From the NCBI GenBank assembly GCA_004143605.1, contig AWVY01000043.1, positions 77,405-111,700 on the forward strand: a DNA stretch of 34,296 nt, read 5' to 3'. This DNA is from Desulforamulus aquiferis (GTDB lineage: Bacteria > Bacillota > Desulfotomaculia > Desulfotomaculales > Desulfotomaculaceae). Made by a program: the position numbers and the translations under genes. Position 1 is the first letter of the stretch. The number at the start of each line of letters is the position of its first letter. This document shows positions 9,701-21,031 of this stretch, piece by piece. Below the pieces are notes generated by a model. It worked only from the letters and a program-made list of their open reading frames with translations. It searched no databases and was not told where the DNA came from.

Positions 9701-10428
9701 GTGAGAATATATGCCATCAGCGATCTGCACCTTTCCTTAACTGAACCTATAGACCGTGCGATTGGGAAAAAGCATTGCTATATAAACCAATGGATATTTT
9801 TAATAATGAATGGCATCAGCATCACCGTAAGATTTATGAAAATTGGCATGATATCATAACAAATGAAGATATTATTTTGATGCCGGGGGATCTCTCCTGG
9901 GCCACCAAGCCAGAGGAGGTTTCCAATGATGTAGATTATTTAGGTAAGTTACCAGGAACTGTACTGATGGTCCCTGGTAACCATGACTATTGGTGGCAGG
10001 GTATTTCAAAGACCAGGAAGCTGGTTCCCCATAATGTAAGGCTAATTCAAAATGATCATATCCTGATCCAGGATATAGCAATTTGTGGGACCAGAGGTTG
10101 GACTTGCCCCAACAGTTTTCAGTTTACTGAACAGGATGAAAAAATATATAATAGGGAGCTTATACGTTTAGAAAACTCCCTCTCTAGTATTAAGGGTAAA
10201 CACCGTGAAATTATAGCCATGATGCATTTTATGCCCACCAATGAACAGCATGATAAATCGGGTTTTATTGATCTATTTTTAAAGTATGGTGTAGACAGGG
10301 TGGTCTATGGTCATTTACATGACCGGGCAAGGAACTATCGCCTGCCCGATGAGCTATGGGGACTAAAATTCCACCTTGTCAGTGCAGATTTTGTGAACTT
10401 TAGGCCTATTCTAATTGCCTGTCATTAA
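9701..10428 (+). CDS. Calcineurin-like metallophosphoesterase, COG1768 type (one frameshift)
   Basis: Cytoplasmic metal-dependent phosphohydrolase. GTG 9701 follows AAGGGAGAA and gives VRIYAISDLHLS. All five metal motifs are visible: DLH, PGDLSW, VPGNHDYWW, MMHF and GHLH. The frame breaks near 9770, where one A is missing from the A-run before GCATTGC, and resumes LLYKPMDIFNNEW. The substrate of this subfamily is not established to my knowledge. No operon partner is evident; a candidate promoter lies just upstream. At about 243 residues the length is normal. Confidence 0.88.
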
Positions 10429-10572
10429 ATCAGAATATTTTATAAACAATGGCACACTGTACATGGACTAAAGTATCTTCGGACAAAATTAAGCTAAATA
10501 TGTTGGCAGGGAAGGTAAAAACTAGGTCCATGGTTAAATATAGAAAGGTACTTATTATGAGGAGGACTGGCC

Positions 10573-10954
10573 TTGGCAAAAAATATCTTACCAAAAGTTC
10601 AGGAAGTTATGGAAATGAGGAAAATTTCTACTGAAGAACTGGCACGTAGAACTATGCTTGAAGCATCCGATATAGAAGGGCTTAAGCAATTTAACCCTAA
10701 AAAAACAGCTCAGGTGGCTATAGTTCAGGCCATTTCCATGGCCATGGGCATAAATGCTACTATTTTTATCCGATGATGTGATAGGACCTAAGAGAATATT
10801 ATCAAGATTAAATGTTTTTGATCAACAAAGGATTATGAATGGTGAATTGGTGCCTTTTCTTCGTGTAAAGCAAGGGGAGAAAGGGATTGGTGATGAGGAG
10901 TTGGATGGACTTATCCAGGTAATGCTTGAACAGGAAAAACACCAGGAGTTATAG
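10573..10954 (+). CDS. Small protein with a Cro/C1-like helix-turn-helix (one frameshift)
   Basis: Start TTG 10573 behind GAGGAGGAC. The N-terminal half (KNILPKVQEVMEMRKISTEE... ELARRTMLEASDI) has the spacing of a Cro/C1 helix-turn-helix. The frame changes in a T5 run near 10765, where one T too many (or two too few) separates MGINATI from LSDDVIGPKRILSR. The C-terminal half (about 65 residues) matches no family I recognise. The function is unknown; DNA binding is a guess from the HTH alone. The 130 bases upstream hold no convincing gene. Confidence 0.5.
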
Positions 10955-10990
10955 AAAAACGGCCCTACCTATGGTAAGGGCCGTTTTTAT
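10955..10990. terminator. Bidirectional terminator between convergent genes
   Basis: AAAAACGGCCCT and AAGGGCCGTTTTT flank a short loop. The A-run on one side and the T-run on the other allow termination in both directions, between the HTH gene (+) and the DUF815 gene (-). Confidence 0.9.
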
Positions 10991-12330
10991 TAGATAAAGT
11001 TTAAGTTTTTGCGACCCTTTAAATGGTCAATAAATTGACGGGCGGTACGGCCGGAACGCTCATTATGCCAGAGAGTCCACTTTAGGGCTAATTTTTCCAG
11101 GGTCTCTTGATCAACCTGAAGCTTTTCCAGATCGGCCATCTCCCGAACAATGGCTAAGAAGTTTGCTTGATCCGGGGCAATAAAAGTAATCTTTAAGCCA
11201 AAACGATCCGCCAAGGAAAGCTTCTCTTGCATAGTGTCTCCGGGGTGTACGTCCCCATTAGAGTTTAAGGTATTCTTGCGATCCGTGAAGTATTCTTTAA
11301 TTAAATTTCTCTGATTTGAAGTTACATAGATACGAATGTTAGCTGGTTGCTGCTCTATGCTACCTTCCATTTGGGTTTTTAATATCTTATAGTGGGTCTC
11401 ATTCTCCTCGAAGGATAAATCATCAATGAAAATAATAAACTTAAGGGGTATCTTTCCCAAATAGGTCATGGCCCTTTGCAATCCATGAATACTGTCCCTG
11501 GACATTTGCACCAGGCGAAGACCTTGCCCACCATATCTGTTCACAAGGGCCTTAACCGTAGAAGATTTCCCTGTTCCCCGGTCACCATAAAGAATCAGGT
11601 TTTGAGCTGGCAGACCCCTTAGCAGGCGTTCGGTATTATCCAACACCTGCCCCCTTTGGCGTTCGTAACTAAATAGTTGCTCTAAGGTTATGGGATCAGG
11701 CTTCTCGATACCAACAAGTTCAAAGCTCGAGGATATTTCCTCCCAGCGGAAGGCCCGGTATAGGGCAAACTGAGCAAAGCCGTTACAACGGTAGAAGGAA
11801 ACTAGTTCCCCAATATTACCTGTCCAGTTGTTAGAATTCAACAGGGTCAGTTTAAGACTTTTGATGGGGCTATATTGTTGCAGGATTCCTTCATCAAGGT
11901 TGGTTTCGTTAGACCTTAACCCAGCGAGTTTAAAATGGGGAAGTGTTTCAAAAATAGAGTTTATTACCTCAAGGCCTTGTTGGCAGATAATTTGAAGCCT
12001 GGATAAATCATGGATACAGGCTTCCCTTATGGGCTGGGAAATGTCCTTAGGAATGGCTGCTTCTCTGCAAAACAAATTGTTATCCAATAATAATAGGTCT
12101 AGAATATAATCTTGCCAAAGGTCACCAACCTGGGGCAGATTGCTACTTGTGGCCTTATCTAATAACAGCATGACCAGACGGTGATACTCATCAAGCAAAT
12201 CCTCGTCAGCCAGGTAGGCTTTAATAATGCCTGTATAACACTCTAATACTGGGTCCGATTTGATGCCCCTAAATAGAGTTAAGCCAGCAAGAGCCTGGGA
12301 TATTTCTTTGGGCTGAATAGCTTTTGTCAT
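10990..12330 (-). CDS. DUF815-family AAA+ ATPase
   Basis: Intact 446-residue protein. ATG 12330 is preferred to the upstream in-frame ATG at 12381 because GGAGGAG sits six bases before it. The N-terminal half is helical and uncharacterised. The C-terminal half is an AAA+ module with Walker A GDRGTGKSS (about 249-257), Walker B FIIFIDDLSF (about 298-307), sensor region IRIYVTSNQRNLIKE, and DRFGLKITF. The end, NERSGRTARQFIDHL, looks like the small helical lid. The DUF815 function is unsettled; the AAA+ fold suggests remodelling of a protein or nucleic acid. It is followed by a convergent terminator and preceded by the YyaL gene on the same strand. It is one of the few long genes here with no indel. 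Confidence 0.9.
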   Translation of the reverse strand: MTKAIQPKEISQALAGLTLFRGIKSDPVLECYTGIIKAYLADEDLLDEYHRLVMLLLDKATSSNLPQVGDLWQDYILDLLLLDNNLFCREAAIPKDISQPIREACIHDLSRLQIICQQGLEVINSIFETLPHFKLAGLRSNETNLDEGILQQYSPIKSLKLTLLNSNNWTGNIGELVSFYRCNGFAQFALYRAFRWEEISSSFELVGIEKPDPITLEQLFSYERQRGQVLDNTERLLRGLPAQNLILYGDRGTGKSSTVKALVNRYGGQGLRLVQMSRDSIHGLQRAMTYLGKIPLKFIIFIDDLSFEENETHYKILKTQMEGSIEQQPANIRIYVTSNQRNLIKEYFTDRKNTLNSNGDVHPGDTMQEKLSLADRFGLKITFIAPDQANFLAIVREMADLEKLQVDQETLEKLALKWTLWHNERSGRTARQFIDHLKGRKNLNFI

Positions 12331-12339
12331 AATCTCTCC

Positions 12340-12360
12340 TCCGGTATGTTTCATACCGGA
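12340..12360 (-). promoter_or_regulatory. Inverted repeat in the DUF815 leader
   Basis: Perfect nine-bp arms TCCGGTATG / CATACCGGA around three bases. On the minus strand the hairpin runs into the ribosome-binding site (CCGGAGGAG), so it could limit translation or stabilise the mRNA. There is no T-run, so it is not a terminator. Confidence 0.5.
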
Positions 12361-12396
12361 AATACTTCTATTTAAAATCATTGAAACCTGCTTATT

Positions 12397-14472
12397 TTAA
12401 TCAGATATTAATTCCTCAAGTCTCCTGAGGTTGGTAACTGGGGCCTGACAAGCAAAGTCTTTACATACATAGGCTGTTGGTTTCCCAGCGACTGTCTCCT
12501 TACCAACCAAAGGTGGCAGTAGTTTATGGGCTTGGCTATCTTCTGAAAACCTGGTCATAATAACAGCATTAGGTAGGAATTTGCCTTGTACACCCTTCAA
12601 CATGCCCTTAAGAAGTACATCTTCCTTTGAACCAGTTAGAATAATTTCAATTGCTGGTTCTTGTCCTAAATAAGCTGCCATTAAGAAGTAGGAATAGCCA
12701 GGGGGATAGTGTTCTAAATCTTTGGCAAAGGTTTCTAATTGATTATTTGCTAATTTTTGGTAGTTTTCATTGCCAGTTAACCTAGCCAGCCGTAAGAGAT
12801 TAACCGCTGCTACTGAATTGCCGGAGGGAATGGCCCCATCATAGGCCTCCTTAGGCCTTGCTATTAGGCTCTCCCCATCGCTACCATAGAAGAAAAACCC
12901 GCCCCTCTCCCGGTCATGGAACAGTTCGATCATATCATCGGTGAGTTCCAAGCCAAGGGCAATATATTTTTGATTAAAGGTTGCCTCGTAAAGCTCCAGC
13001 AAACCCCAGACGACAAAGGCATAGTCCTCCAGATAAGCTGGGTAGGCAGCCTCACCCTCCGATAACGGGCCAGAAGTCGCCCATCCTCCCGGCGAAGCTT
13101 AGTCATGATAAATTCCAGGGCCTGTTCGGCAGCCTGGCTATAGGTACTATCTCCCAACACTTTGGCACCTTTGGCCAGTGCAGCGATCATCAATCCGTTC
13201 CAAGATGTGAGAATTTTATCATCCTTATAGGGATGCACCTGTTCTCACGGGCTTCAAATAACATTTGCCTGCATTTCTCCAAGCCTTCAACAAGATCCTC
13301 CAGGGAAATATCCAAGCTATCTGCAAATTCCAAGGGGTTTTGATTGATTAAATTGGGAATACTGGCACCCTCAAAGTTACCTCCCTTAGTGATATCATAA
13401 TATCGGCAATATAATTCTCCATCCAGCTTGCCCAGTATTTTTATAATTTCATCTGGATGCCAAACATAGAATTTTCCTTCCACACCCTCAGAATCAGCAT
13501 CCTCCGCTGAATAAAAGCCTCCCTCTGGTGAAGTCATATCCCTTAAAACATAGGTGAATGTTTCTCTGGCAACCTTGCAAAGCGGGAGTTTTTATTTATT
13601 TGATAAGTTTCCAGGTAAGCAATGGCCAGCAGGGCATTATCATACAGCATTTTTTCAAAATGAGGTACCAACCATTTATCATCCGTAGAATACCTGGAGA
13701 AGCCAAAACCAATATGGTCATAGATCCCACCCCGATGCATAGAATCAAGGGTCTCCTCAACCATGGCCAGGGCTTGAACATTTTTAGTCTTTTTCCAATA
13801 CCTAAGGAGCAGCATTAAATTATGGGGTGTTGGAAATTTTGGAGCAGTACCAAAACCTCCATAGGTCCGATCAAAGGTCTTGTCAAACAGCCGGAAAGCC
13901 TTATCCAAGATATCCCTTGATAAGTTACCTGGGGAATTAGTTGATTCCTGGTGAAGTTTTGCAGTTAATTCCTCACCAATGGCAGACAATCGATCCCTAT
14001 CACTCTTCCATAAGCCTGATATCTGCACCAATAAATCTATGATACCTGGCCTACCATACTTGGACTTCTTAGGGAAATAGGTGCCGGCATAAAAGCTTTT
14101 GCTCCGGTGTCATAATGATCGTTAAAGGCCAACCACCCTGCCCGGTGAGGGCTTGGCAAACATTCATATAAATATGATCAATATCCGGCCTCTCTTCCCG
14201 GTCAACCTTGATTGATACAAAGTCTTTATTAAGGATTTCAGCAACTTCCTCCGACTCAAAGGACTCCTTCTCCATTACATGACACCAATGGCAAGTCGGT
14301 AAAAGACACCTCACGAATACCCAACAGACAGGAAAACAGGCTTATCTTCTTGTTTTGCCTTTTCAAAAGCTTCTTTTCCCCAAGGGAACCAATCGACAGG
14401 GTTATGGGCATGTTGCAGAAGATAAGGACTTTTTTCATTCAATAGTCTATTGGGCGTCTTTGTGAGATTCAT
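12397..14472 (-). CDS. YyaL / DUF255 thioredoxin-domain protein (about six breaks)
   Basis: About 690 residues: an N-terminal thioredoxin-like domain and a C-terminal six-hairpin glycosidase-like (epimerase-type) toroid, as in YyaL and SPATA20. ATG 14472 follows AGGAGGTGA and gives [20 protein letters not shown]. The redox motif is [13 protein letters not shown], followed by [15 protein letters not shown] and [16 protein letters not shown]. Later hallmarks are [43 protein letters not shown] and [16 protein letters not shown]. Single-base breaks lie near 14085, 13568, 13238 and 13065. A 17-base extra segment (14297-14313) interrupts the frame just before the CHWC motif. The biological role is poorly defined. 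It lies 66 bases upstream of the DUF815 gene on the same strand, so the two are possibly co-transcribed. Confidence 0.88.
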
Positions 14473-14665
14473 TGGGCATCACCTCCTAGTAAATATAAAT
14501 TTAATATTAGAATAACCAGAACAGTTTCAATTATTTTACTCTAAGTTCCATTAGAAAGGGATATCTCGGTATGAAATCCTTGATTTAGTTTAAGGTGATA
14601 GAAAAAATAAGTTGTAAAAAAAATTGTATTTCTCAAATTATCCCCTATTAATGAATTGTTTTTTA

Positions 14666-15505
14666 TTATTCCTTCTTTTCAAATAGCTGTAAAGTTAAAT
14701 TGATAAATGATTTCATTACAGGGGAGAGCCATTTATCTTTGTGATATACCATTTGAGTCCAAAAGTTAAAATCAGACCCAAACCAAGATATTTCTATCAA
14801 TTGCTTATTAGCAAGTTCTTGTTCTACTGCTGTCTTGGGAAGCAAAGTAATTCCAAGACCACTCATGGTAAATTGCTTTATGGCTTGAATACTATTAAAC
14901 TCCATGGTTGTTTTTGGGATAGCATGTGCTTCCATCAACACATTCATCAGAATCTGCCTGTAATTGCAAGATGGTGAAGTTAAGATTAAGCATTCTCCCT
15001 TCAACTGTTCTGGAGTTATATATCTATTTGAGGCAAGATGGTGATTTGGTGACGCTAAAAATACCATCGGCTCATAAACTAGGGTTTCCGTTACAAATTC
15101 AGGGGAATTCAGTTTTCGGTCTAAAATAAACGCAACATCTAGGGTATTGTTTTTTAACTCATGGAGATTATCCTTGCATGTACCAAAGTTTAAAACCAAT
15201 TCAACTTTAGGATATAAGTTGTGATAATGTTCAAATAAATTTGGCAGACGTGTTACAAAAAGAGATTCTATAGACCCAACTGTAAGGGTTCCTTTTGGGT
15301 CCCTGTCATCCTCTGTTACAACTTCTATCGCCTCAGAGGCAAGTTTTAGTATTTGCTCTGCAAAAGGAATAAATAAGTTTCCCTCCCTAGTTAAGTAAAT
15401 TTTTCTGCCAATTCTCTCAAACAGTTTTGTCCCAAGTAATTCCTCTAAGGTTTGAATTTGAGTAGAGACCGTTGATTGGGAATATCCTAGCTTTTCTGCA
15501 GCTTT
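14666..15505 (-). CDS. LysR-family transcriptional regulator, start region damaged
   Basis: The readable protein begins in the helix-turn-helix (KAAEKLGYSQSTVSTQIQTL, then LLGTKLFERIGRKIYLTREG) and runs through a complete effector-binding domain (GTLTVGSIESLFV..., LVYEPMVFLASPNHH, TMSGLGITLLPK) to the stop at 14666. In frame, a TAA at 15506-15508 precedes the lysine. The roughly 20 residues that should open the wHTH are not clearly readable; upstream codons give GQCFT, so an indel or a true 5' truncation are both possible. It is transcribed away from the Fur-controlled surface-protein gene, with about 370 bases between them. The effector is unknown. Confidence 0.8.
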   Translation of the reverse strand, partial: KAAEKLGYSQSTVSTQIQTLEELLGTKLFERIGRKIYLTREGNLFIPFAEQILKLASEAIEVVTEDDRDPKGTLTVGSIESLFVTRLPNLFEHYHNLYPKVELVLNFGTCKDNLHELKNNTLDVAFILDRKLNSPEFVTETLVYEPMVFLASPNHHLASNRYITPEQLKGECLILTSPSCNYRQILMNVLMEAHAIPKTTMEFNSIQAIKQFTMSGLGITLLPKTAVEQELANKQLIEISWFGSDFNFWTQMVYHKDKWLSPVMKSFINLTLQLFEKKE

Positions 15506-15654
15506 TTAGGTAAAACATTGCCCAAAGGCTATTGGGTGTACGACTGCTGGGAATGCAGAAGGGTCTGTCCAGCGGGGAATGCTTAGTACATATTTTGTTT
15601 AGCAAATGTACACTTCCAAGCTGTCCCCGTGACAAAAAAACTGGAAAATAATTC

Positions 15655-15705
15655 TTGACACTTAAATTCAGGTATGCAATATTAATGATAGTGATTATCG
15701 TTATC
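15655..15705 (+). promoter_or_regulatory. Promoter with overlapping Fur box (distal site)
   Basis: A TTGACA -35 (15655-15660), a 17-base spacer and AATATT (15678-15683) are followed at once by GATAGTGATTATCGTTATC (15687-15705). That segment matches the 19-base Fur consensus GATAATGATAATCATTATC at 16 positions. Bound Fur would cover the transcription start. Confidence 0.75.
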
Positions 15706-15791
15706 ATATTTTTATTAAAATGATAATACAAAAGACTAAGGCCTTCGCTGTCTAAAGACTTGGCATAAGCCAATTTTTATAACTAATTAAT

Positions 15792-15810
15792 GATAATGGG
15801 TATCATTATC
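15792..15810 (+). promoter_or_regulatory. Fur box (proximal site)
   Basis: GATAATGGGTATCATTATC matches 16 of 19 positions of the Fur consensus and forms an inverted repeat ATGATAAT / ATCATTATCAT. It lies about 65 bases upstream of the surface-protein start, so a second Fur dimer here would reinforce iron repression. The rest of 15508-15873 holds no gene. It includes a palindrome GTACAT...ATGTAC (about 15592-15617) of unknown meaning. Confidence 0.8.
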
Positions 15811-15873
15811 ATACTGGGAGGTGTAAAAAGAAGGTAGAACGGCTGAAAGAAGATTGAGGAGGAGTAATAGATT

Positions 15874-18800
15874 TTGAAACTTACAAATCTGAAAAAGGAA
15901 TTAAGAAGGTTTGTCGGGCTTATACTGGCAGTGGCAATTGTTATTTCATCTGTCCCACCAGTTTATGCCGAGGAGGTTGAAACTGGGACAGGAGGTGCTG
16001 TGTTTTTCAGGAAAACGATGAAGGAGTACAGAGAAGCCCAACACTTGAAGAAGAGCCTGCAGTGAACGACGAGAACGAAGATACTATCGAAAATAAAGGA
16101 GATGAAGAGTCCCGGAGTAGTATTATTCCGGAGGATGTGGCTGAGGGCCCACCCCCAGAGATAGCAATTGAGGAGAGCGAAGAGATTCTCAGCGACGAAC
16201 CGAAGGTTGTTCCAAATCTGGTACAAATTCATAGTATGAGTCTGTCAAGCGATTATGAAGATGGTACATATGAAGGAATGGGTCAGGGACGCAACGGTGA
16301 CATCGTTGTAGAGGTTACAATAGCAAATAATGCCATTACTAAAATAGAAGTAATTTCACAGCAAGAAACCCCAAGTTATTGCAAAAAGCTTTATCGTTGG
16401 TGGAGGAAATCAAAAATGCAAATTCTACTAATGTAGACAGTGTCAGTAGTGCAACATTAAGCAGCGAGGGCATTAAGGAGGCTGTTAACAACGCTCTGGC
16501 CAAGGCATTGAAAACTGTCTTTGAAGGTGGGGACGGAAGTAAAAACAATCCGTATGAGATCAAGACTGCAGAACAGTTAAAAGGATTTGCCAACGAGGTA
16601 AACAATGATAAAGACTATCAAGGCAAGTACATCACACTTTCTGACGATATTGATCTTAGCGGTCAGGAATGGATACCCATTGGCATTACCGGGACAGGCT
16701 TTTCCGGCACCTTCAACGGAGCAGGCAAGACTGTGCAAGGTTTGACCATAAGGAACGGAACGGCACAGCAGGCGGGCCTTTTTGGACAGTTAGGAACCGG
16801 AGCCAAAATTTTCGATCTTGTGCTTACTAGGGTCGATATTGCAACTAGTGTTGTTGAAGCAACCTATGACAGTAATGCAGGATCTATTGCAGGCAGCACA
16901 GCAGCTGATGTTGTCATCAACAATTGCAGAATTGACGGAAAGGTTACTGCTTCTGTAAATAATAAAATAAGTCGGGCCGGCGGAGTAGTTGGCTCTTTAG
17001 GACAAGCAAACGTTGTTACAAACTGCTATACAAATGTTACTGTCACTGCCCATTCTGTAAATGGCGGTGCATATGCGGGCGGTATTGCCGGGGTGTCAGG
17101 TAACAAATCTGTGGTTGTTAACGCTGCCGCTCTGGGAGATGTCTCCGCGGAGGCAGACGGTGAGTCATTTGGTGTGGCAGGAGGCATACTGGGGACGCAT
17201 GCAGGAACTGCTTATAATGTGTACGCCTTAGGACAGGTTACTTCTGAAAGTGCGAATGAAGCCAGGCGTTTAGCAGGCGGAATCAGCGGCATGGTCACAG
17301 CCAATACGGCGCTGATCAATGCCTATTACAATGACCAAAATGCTCAAGGATTTATGACGGCCACTGGTTCTGTTACCGGCTATATTACAGACAATGTCCA
17401 GGCGGTGGAGCAGGGGGATATGAGTTCTGAAAGTTTTGCCGAAGGGTTAAACAATGGGTTGAAAAAAGCATCCATATCTGCTGCGGCAGCAACCATTACG
17501 GCAGCTAACAAAGCCAATATGGGTGATTTGCTAAGTGCGGCAGGTTCTGTGAAATTCTATGCCTGGGAGCCCACCGGCGGCAAGGTGCTGCTGGCCAAAC
17601 AATTCTTTGCTGAGATTATTGATACAACTATCTTTGAAAGTGGACAAGGAACAGCAGAGGATCCGTTTATTATTAAAACGGAGCAACAACTGAGAGACTT
17701 TGCGAAATCCCTATCGGACGATGTGACCTATGCAGGCATATATATTTCTTTGACCGGAGATATAGATGTTTCCAGTGAGCAGTGGACTCCTATAGGACTG
17801 GGACATTATGATTTCTGTGGAATATTTGACGGCAGGGGTCATGTTATCAAGGGCATGTTCATAGGCTCCAGAAACAGTAGCTATGAAGAACCAATTGGTG
17901 ACGAAAGAGACACCAGCAAAATGACTACTTATTATGGTTTATTCGGTGTAATTGGCGAAAATGCTGTGGTGAAAAATCTTGGCATCGAAAACGCAACTGT
18001 TTCTGTCAAAAGGGACGGAATTTCCTTAGCAGGGTTGCTGGCGGGTTTAACAGACAAGAGCTTTATTGATAGCTGCTATGCAACAGGCTATGTGTATAGT
18101 GAAACCACCAATCCATTAAAAACCGAGTCTTCAGAAAGAATCAACGCCTGGGCCGGCGGACTGATAGGCATGACGGTAAGGGGCGGTATTATCAACTCAT
18201 GGACGAACGCTGAAGTTATTGCACTGCCGTAGGAGGGCTGGCTGAGTCTGGAGCCTTTATCGGTATGAGCAACAGAAGTGTGGTGGCCAATTGCCTGGCC
18301 CTTGGTGATGCGGGCGGCAGGGCAAGCAGAGATGACGGATATGAAGGGGCACCCGCTGTGTCCTCCTTTATCGGTGTCAATGGGGGAAAAATGGCAAATT
18401 GCTATTCCCTTGGCAACATGAAGGCCGATTCCTTTTCGAAATATGTGGGTTCTATAGCGGGTTGGTCTACGGGAATTGCCAGGCAGTTTATATCCTATTA
18501 TAATTCTGATGCTGTCCAGAACAGCAATGGCACAATCAATAAGCCTGTTTTAGATGTAGGATTTTTGGTTAGCGCAGGGGTAAATGACGAAGGTGAGCCT
18601 TATGATGGTGCGTACCATGTGGGCATTATGCCAAAAAGCTCAGCCGAGCTAAAAAGCCAGGCCTTTGCAGATCTTTTAAATGCAAATCACAATGCTTTTC
18701 CCCTGGATATTGTCAATGGAGTGAGCTCCAACATAGGAGCGCAGAATGCCATGGGGCTGCCGGGCTTTATGAAGCTCCGGGCTTGGCAACTGGTTGGCGG

Positions 18801-20993
18801 TATTGTGTTGCCTGTGGGTGAGCCGGTTACCATAACCTATAAGGATATGACGCCGAATTTTGAGCCTGAAAAGCTGGTACTGTCGGACGGAACCTACTAC
18901 GGCAGGAAGGAAGGGCCCAGCGGAAAAGATATTTATGTAGAGATTAGAGTTGAAAAAAGCCGGATAGAGGATATCCGCGTTACAGAGCACGGTGAGGGAG
19001 CGGCCCTTGAAGACGTTAAGACAAATGTCATTCAAGCAGTCATCTCAAGCCAGAACTACGCCATTGAAAACAATGATAGTGACATTGTCAAGGCCTTAAA
19101 AGGTGCCATAGCGACAGCGGCACAGAAGGCTGCCAAACGTGACCAGACAGGCTACGGAAAAGTCGACCCCTCTATATTTGCCGGTGGGAACGGAACAGAG
19201 ACCAAGCCGTATCTGATTAACACAGCAAATCAGCTGGGAGCGTTTGCGGCATCTGTGAATGCCGATGAGCATTATGAAGGCAAATTCATCAAGCTGGGCA
19301 GCGATATTTCCTTGGCAGGAATGAACTGGTTGCCGGTGGGAGGTTCGGGAGCTTATGGCTTCAGAGGTACCTTTGACGGCAATAATAAGGTCATTAGGCA
19401 CATGACCATAGGTTCGGCTGCAGCTCCGGAGGAATATTGCAAATCTGTTGGTCTTTTGCCAATCTTGAAGCGGCAAAAATCAAAAATCTAGGCCTAGAGA
19501 GTGCTGCTGTTTATCTAAAGTATATGGGAGACGACCAAATAGCCTATGCAGGTCTTCTCGCGGGTTATGTAGCTGAAAATGCTGGAGACGGAGGATATAT
19601 TGATTTTTGTTATGCTAAGGGGAAAATTAACACTTTCACGGCCAAGCAAAATGACAGCGGAGGCCTAGTGGGAGGTATTAACCGCGGTACAATAGCAAAC
19701 TCTTATGCCGATGTGACAATCGATGCGAGGAGCAGAGACAACTATAGCTATGCAGGAGGGTTGGTCGGCTTGTCTAACCGGGCGGCCGTTATCAACAACT
19801 ATGCCTTTGGAAGTATAAGCGGCGCAGGAAATGGTGCAAGGGTAACCATAGGCGGTATCGCAGGCTTGAATGCGGGGTGGCTGTCAATAATTATGCCAAT
19901 GTAAGCCTTGTCTCAGAAAATACAACAGAGGATATCGGAGGTTTTACAGGCAGAACCACGGGGATTAGCTATATTGAGCAAGGCTATTATAACATAGGAG
20001 CCAAGCAGGTTAGCGGAGCAGCTGTTATTTCTCCTGCCAAAGGGGTAGGAAGGATTGTAATAGGAAATGATTATGGAAAAGGAACTGTCATAGCCCTTGA
20101 AGGTAGAACTTTATCCGAGCTTAAGAGTACAGATATGGCAGAACGGCTCAATGCCAACAAGAGCGACAGCACTCTCATCGCCAGAGCCAATGCTGTTATG
20201 GATGGGTTTGGCAGCAAAATTGCTCCAAATGTAACATTGCGCGATTGGGCCTATTCATCAAAGGAGCAAGCGTGATATTTAAGGATAGGATTATATCATC
20301 CTCTTCAGGTTCAGGAGGGGGAGGTTCATCCTCATCCGGAGGCTCGTCCTCAGATTCAAACAAGAAAAATACTGATGATAATGATACGGCTGCAGCGGAT
20401 AAAAAGGAAACTAACAATGTTTCGCCTGCCTCGACCGGCGAAACAGTCGCAAAATTATTCTCGGATGTCAATAATCATTGGGCTGCTACCGTTATCGAAA
20501 AGGCAGTGGACAGGAAGCTTTTCGCCGGTGTAGGCCCGCAAAGCTTTGCTCCGGATAGTACCATGACAAGAGAGATGTTTGTTGCCGTACTTAGAAACCT
20601 TGCTAATGCTGAGATTGTAGAACCGATTAATTTTAAAGATGTTGAAAAAGATTCCTGGTATGCAGGCTCAGTAGGTTGGGCTAACCAAGCGGGTATAGTG
20701 AGCGGCATCAGTTCTGAGGAATTTGGTATAGGCAAAGCTGTAACAAGAGAGCAGATAGCTGTTATGCTATATAACTTTGCCAAAGTAAATGGTTTGCAAA
20801 TGTCTGAGGACGGAAATGTGGACTTTGCTGACCAGTCTTTCATAAGTGACTGGGCAATGACGGCGGTTACCGCCATGGCCAACGAAGGCATTATTAGAGG
20901 CAGGGACAATGGAAGCCTTGATCCGCAGGGCCAGGCTACCAGGCAGAAGCTGCAGCAATGATTGTCAACTTTATGGAGAGATATGGGCTGTAG
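15874..20993 (+). CDS. Very large SLH-anchored surface protein with FMN_bind and GLUG repeats (about seven frameshifts)
   Basis: About 1700 residues. TTG 15874 follows AGGAGGAG; the signal peptide ends at VPPVYA (residue 32). An acidic linker follows, then an FMN_bind domain (DGTYEGMGQG at 16260 to about 16510) with flavin-attachment-like motif DSVSSATLSS. Three beta-helix blocks each open with FxxGxGTxxxPYxI-type strands and GTFNGAGK / GIFDGRGH / GTFDGNNK motifs (from about 16525, 17637 and 19175) and carry GLUG-like GGLVG / GGIAG turns. A second FMN_bind-like domain (18886 to about 19135) lacks the attachment motif. A Ser/Gly linker (about 20290-20440) leads to three SLH domains ending RAEAAAMIVNFMERYGL. 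Breaks near 16003, 16372, 18225, 19457, 19876, 20273 and 20942 are all base losses. It is probably a cell-wall flavoprotein; ApbE downstream would attach FMN. Confidence 0.85.
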
Positions 20994-21031
20994 AGCCAAG
21001 ACTTTCTTGACTCAAATGGTTAAATGAAGAA

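Noticed and set aside
10449..10634. Possible 61-codon gene upstream of the HTH gene
   Set aside because: There is no ribosome-binding site, no recognisable motif, and it overlaps the better-supported HTH start at 10573.
15417..15773. Minus-strand 118-codon frame over the Fur promoter
   Set aside because: It overlaps the LysR HTH in another frame and the Fur-box promoter, and its translation resembles no protein family.
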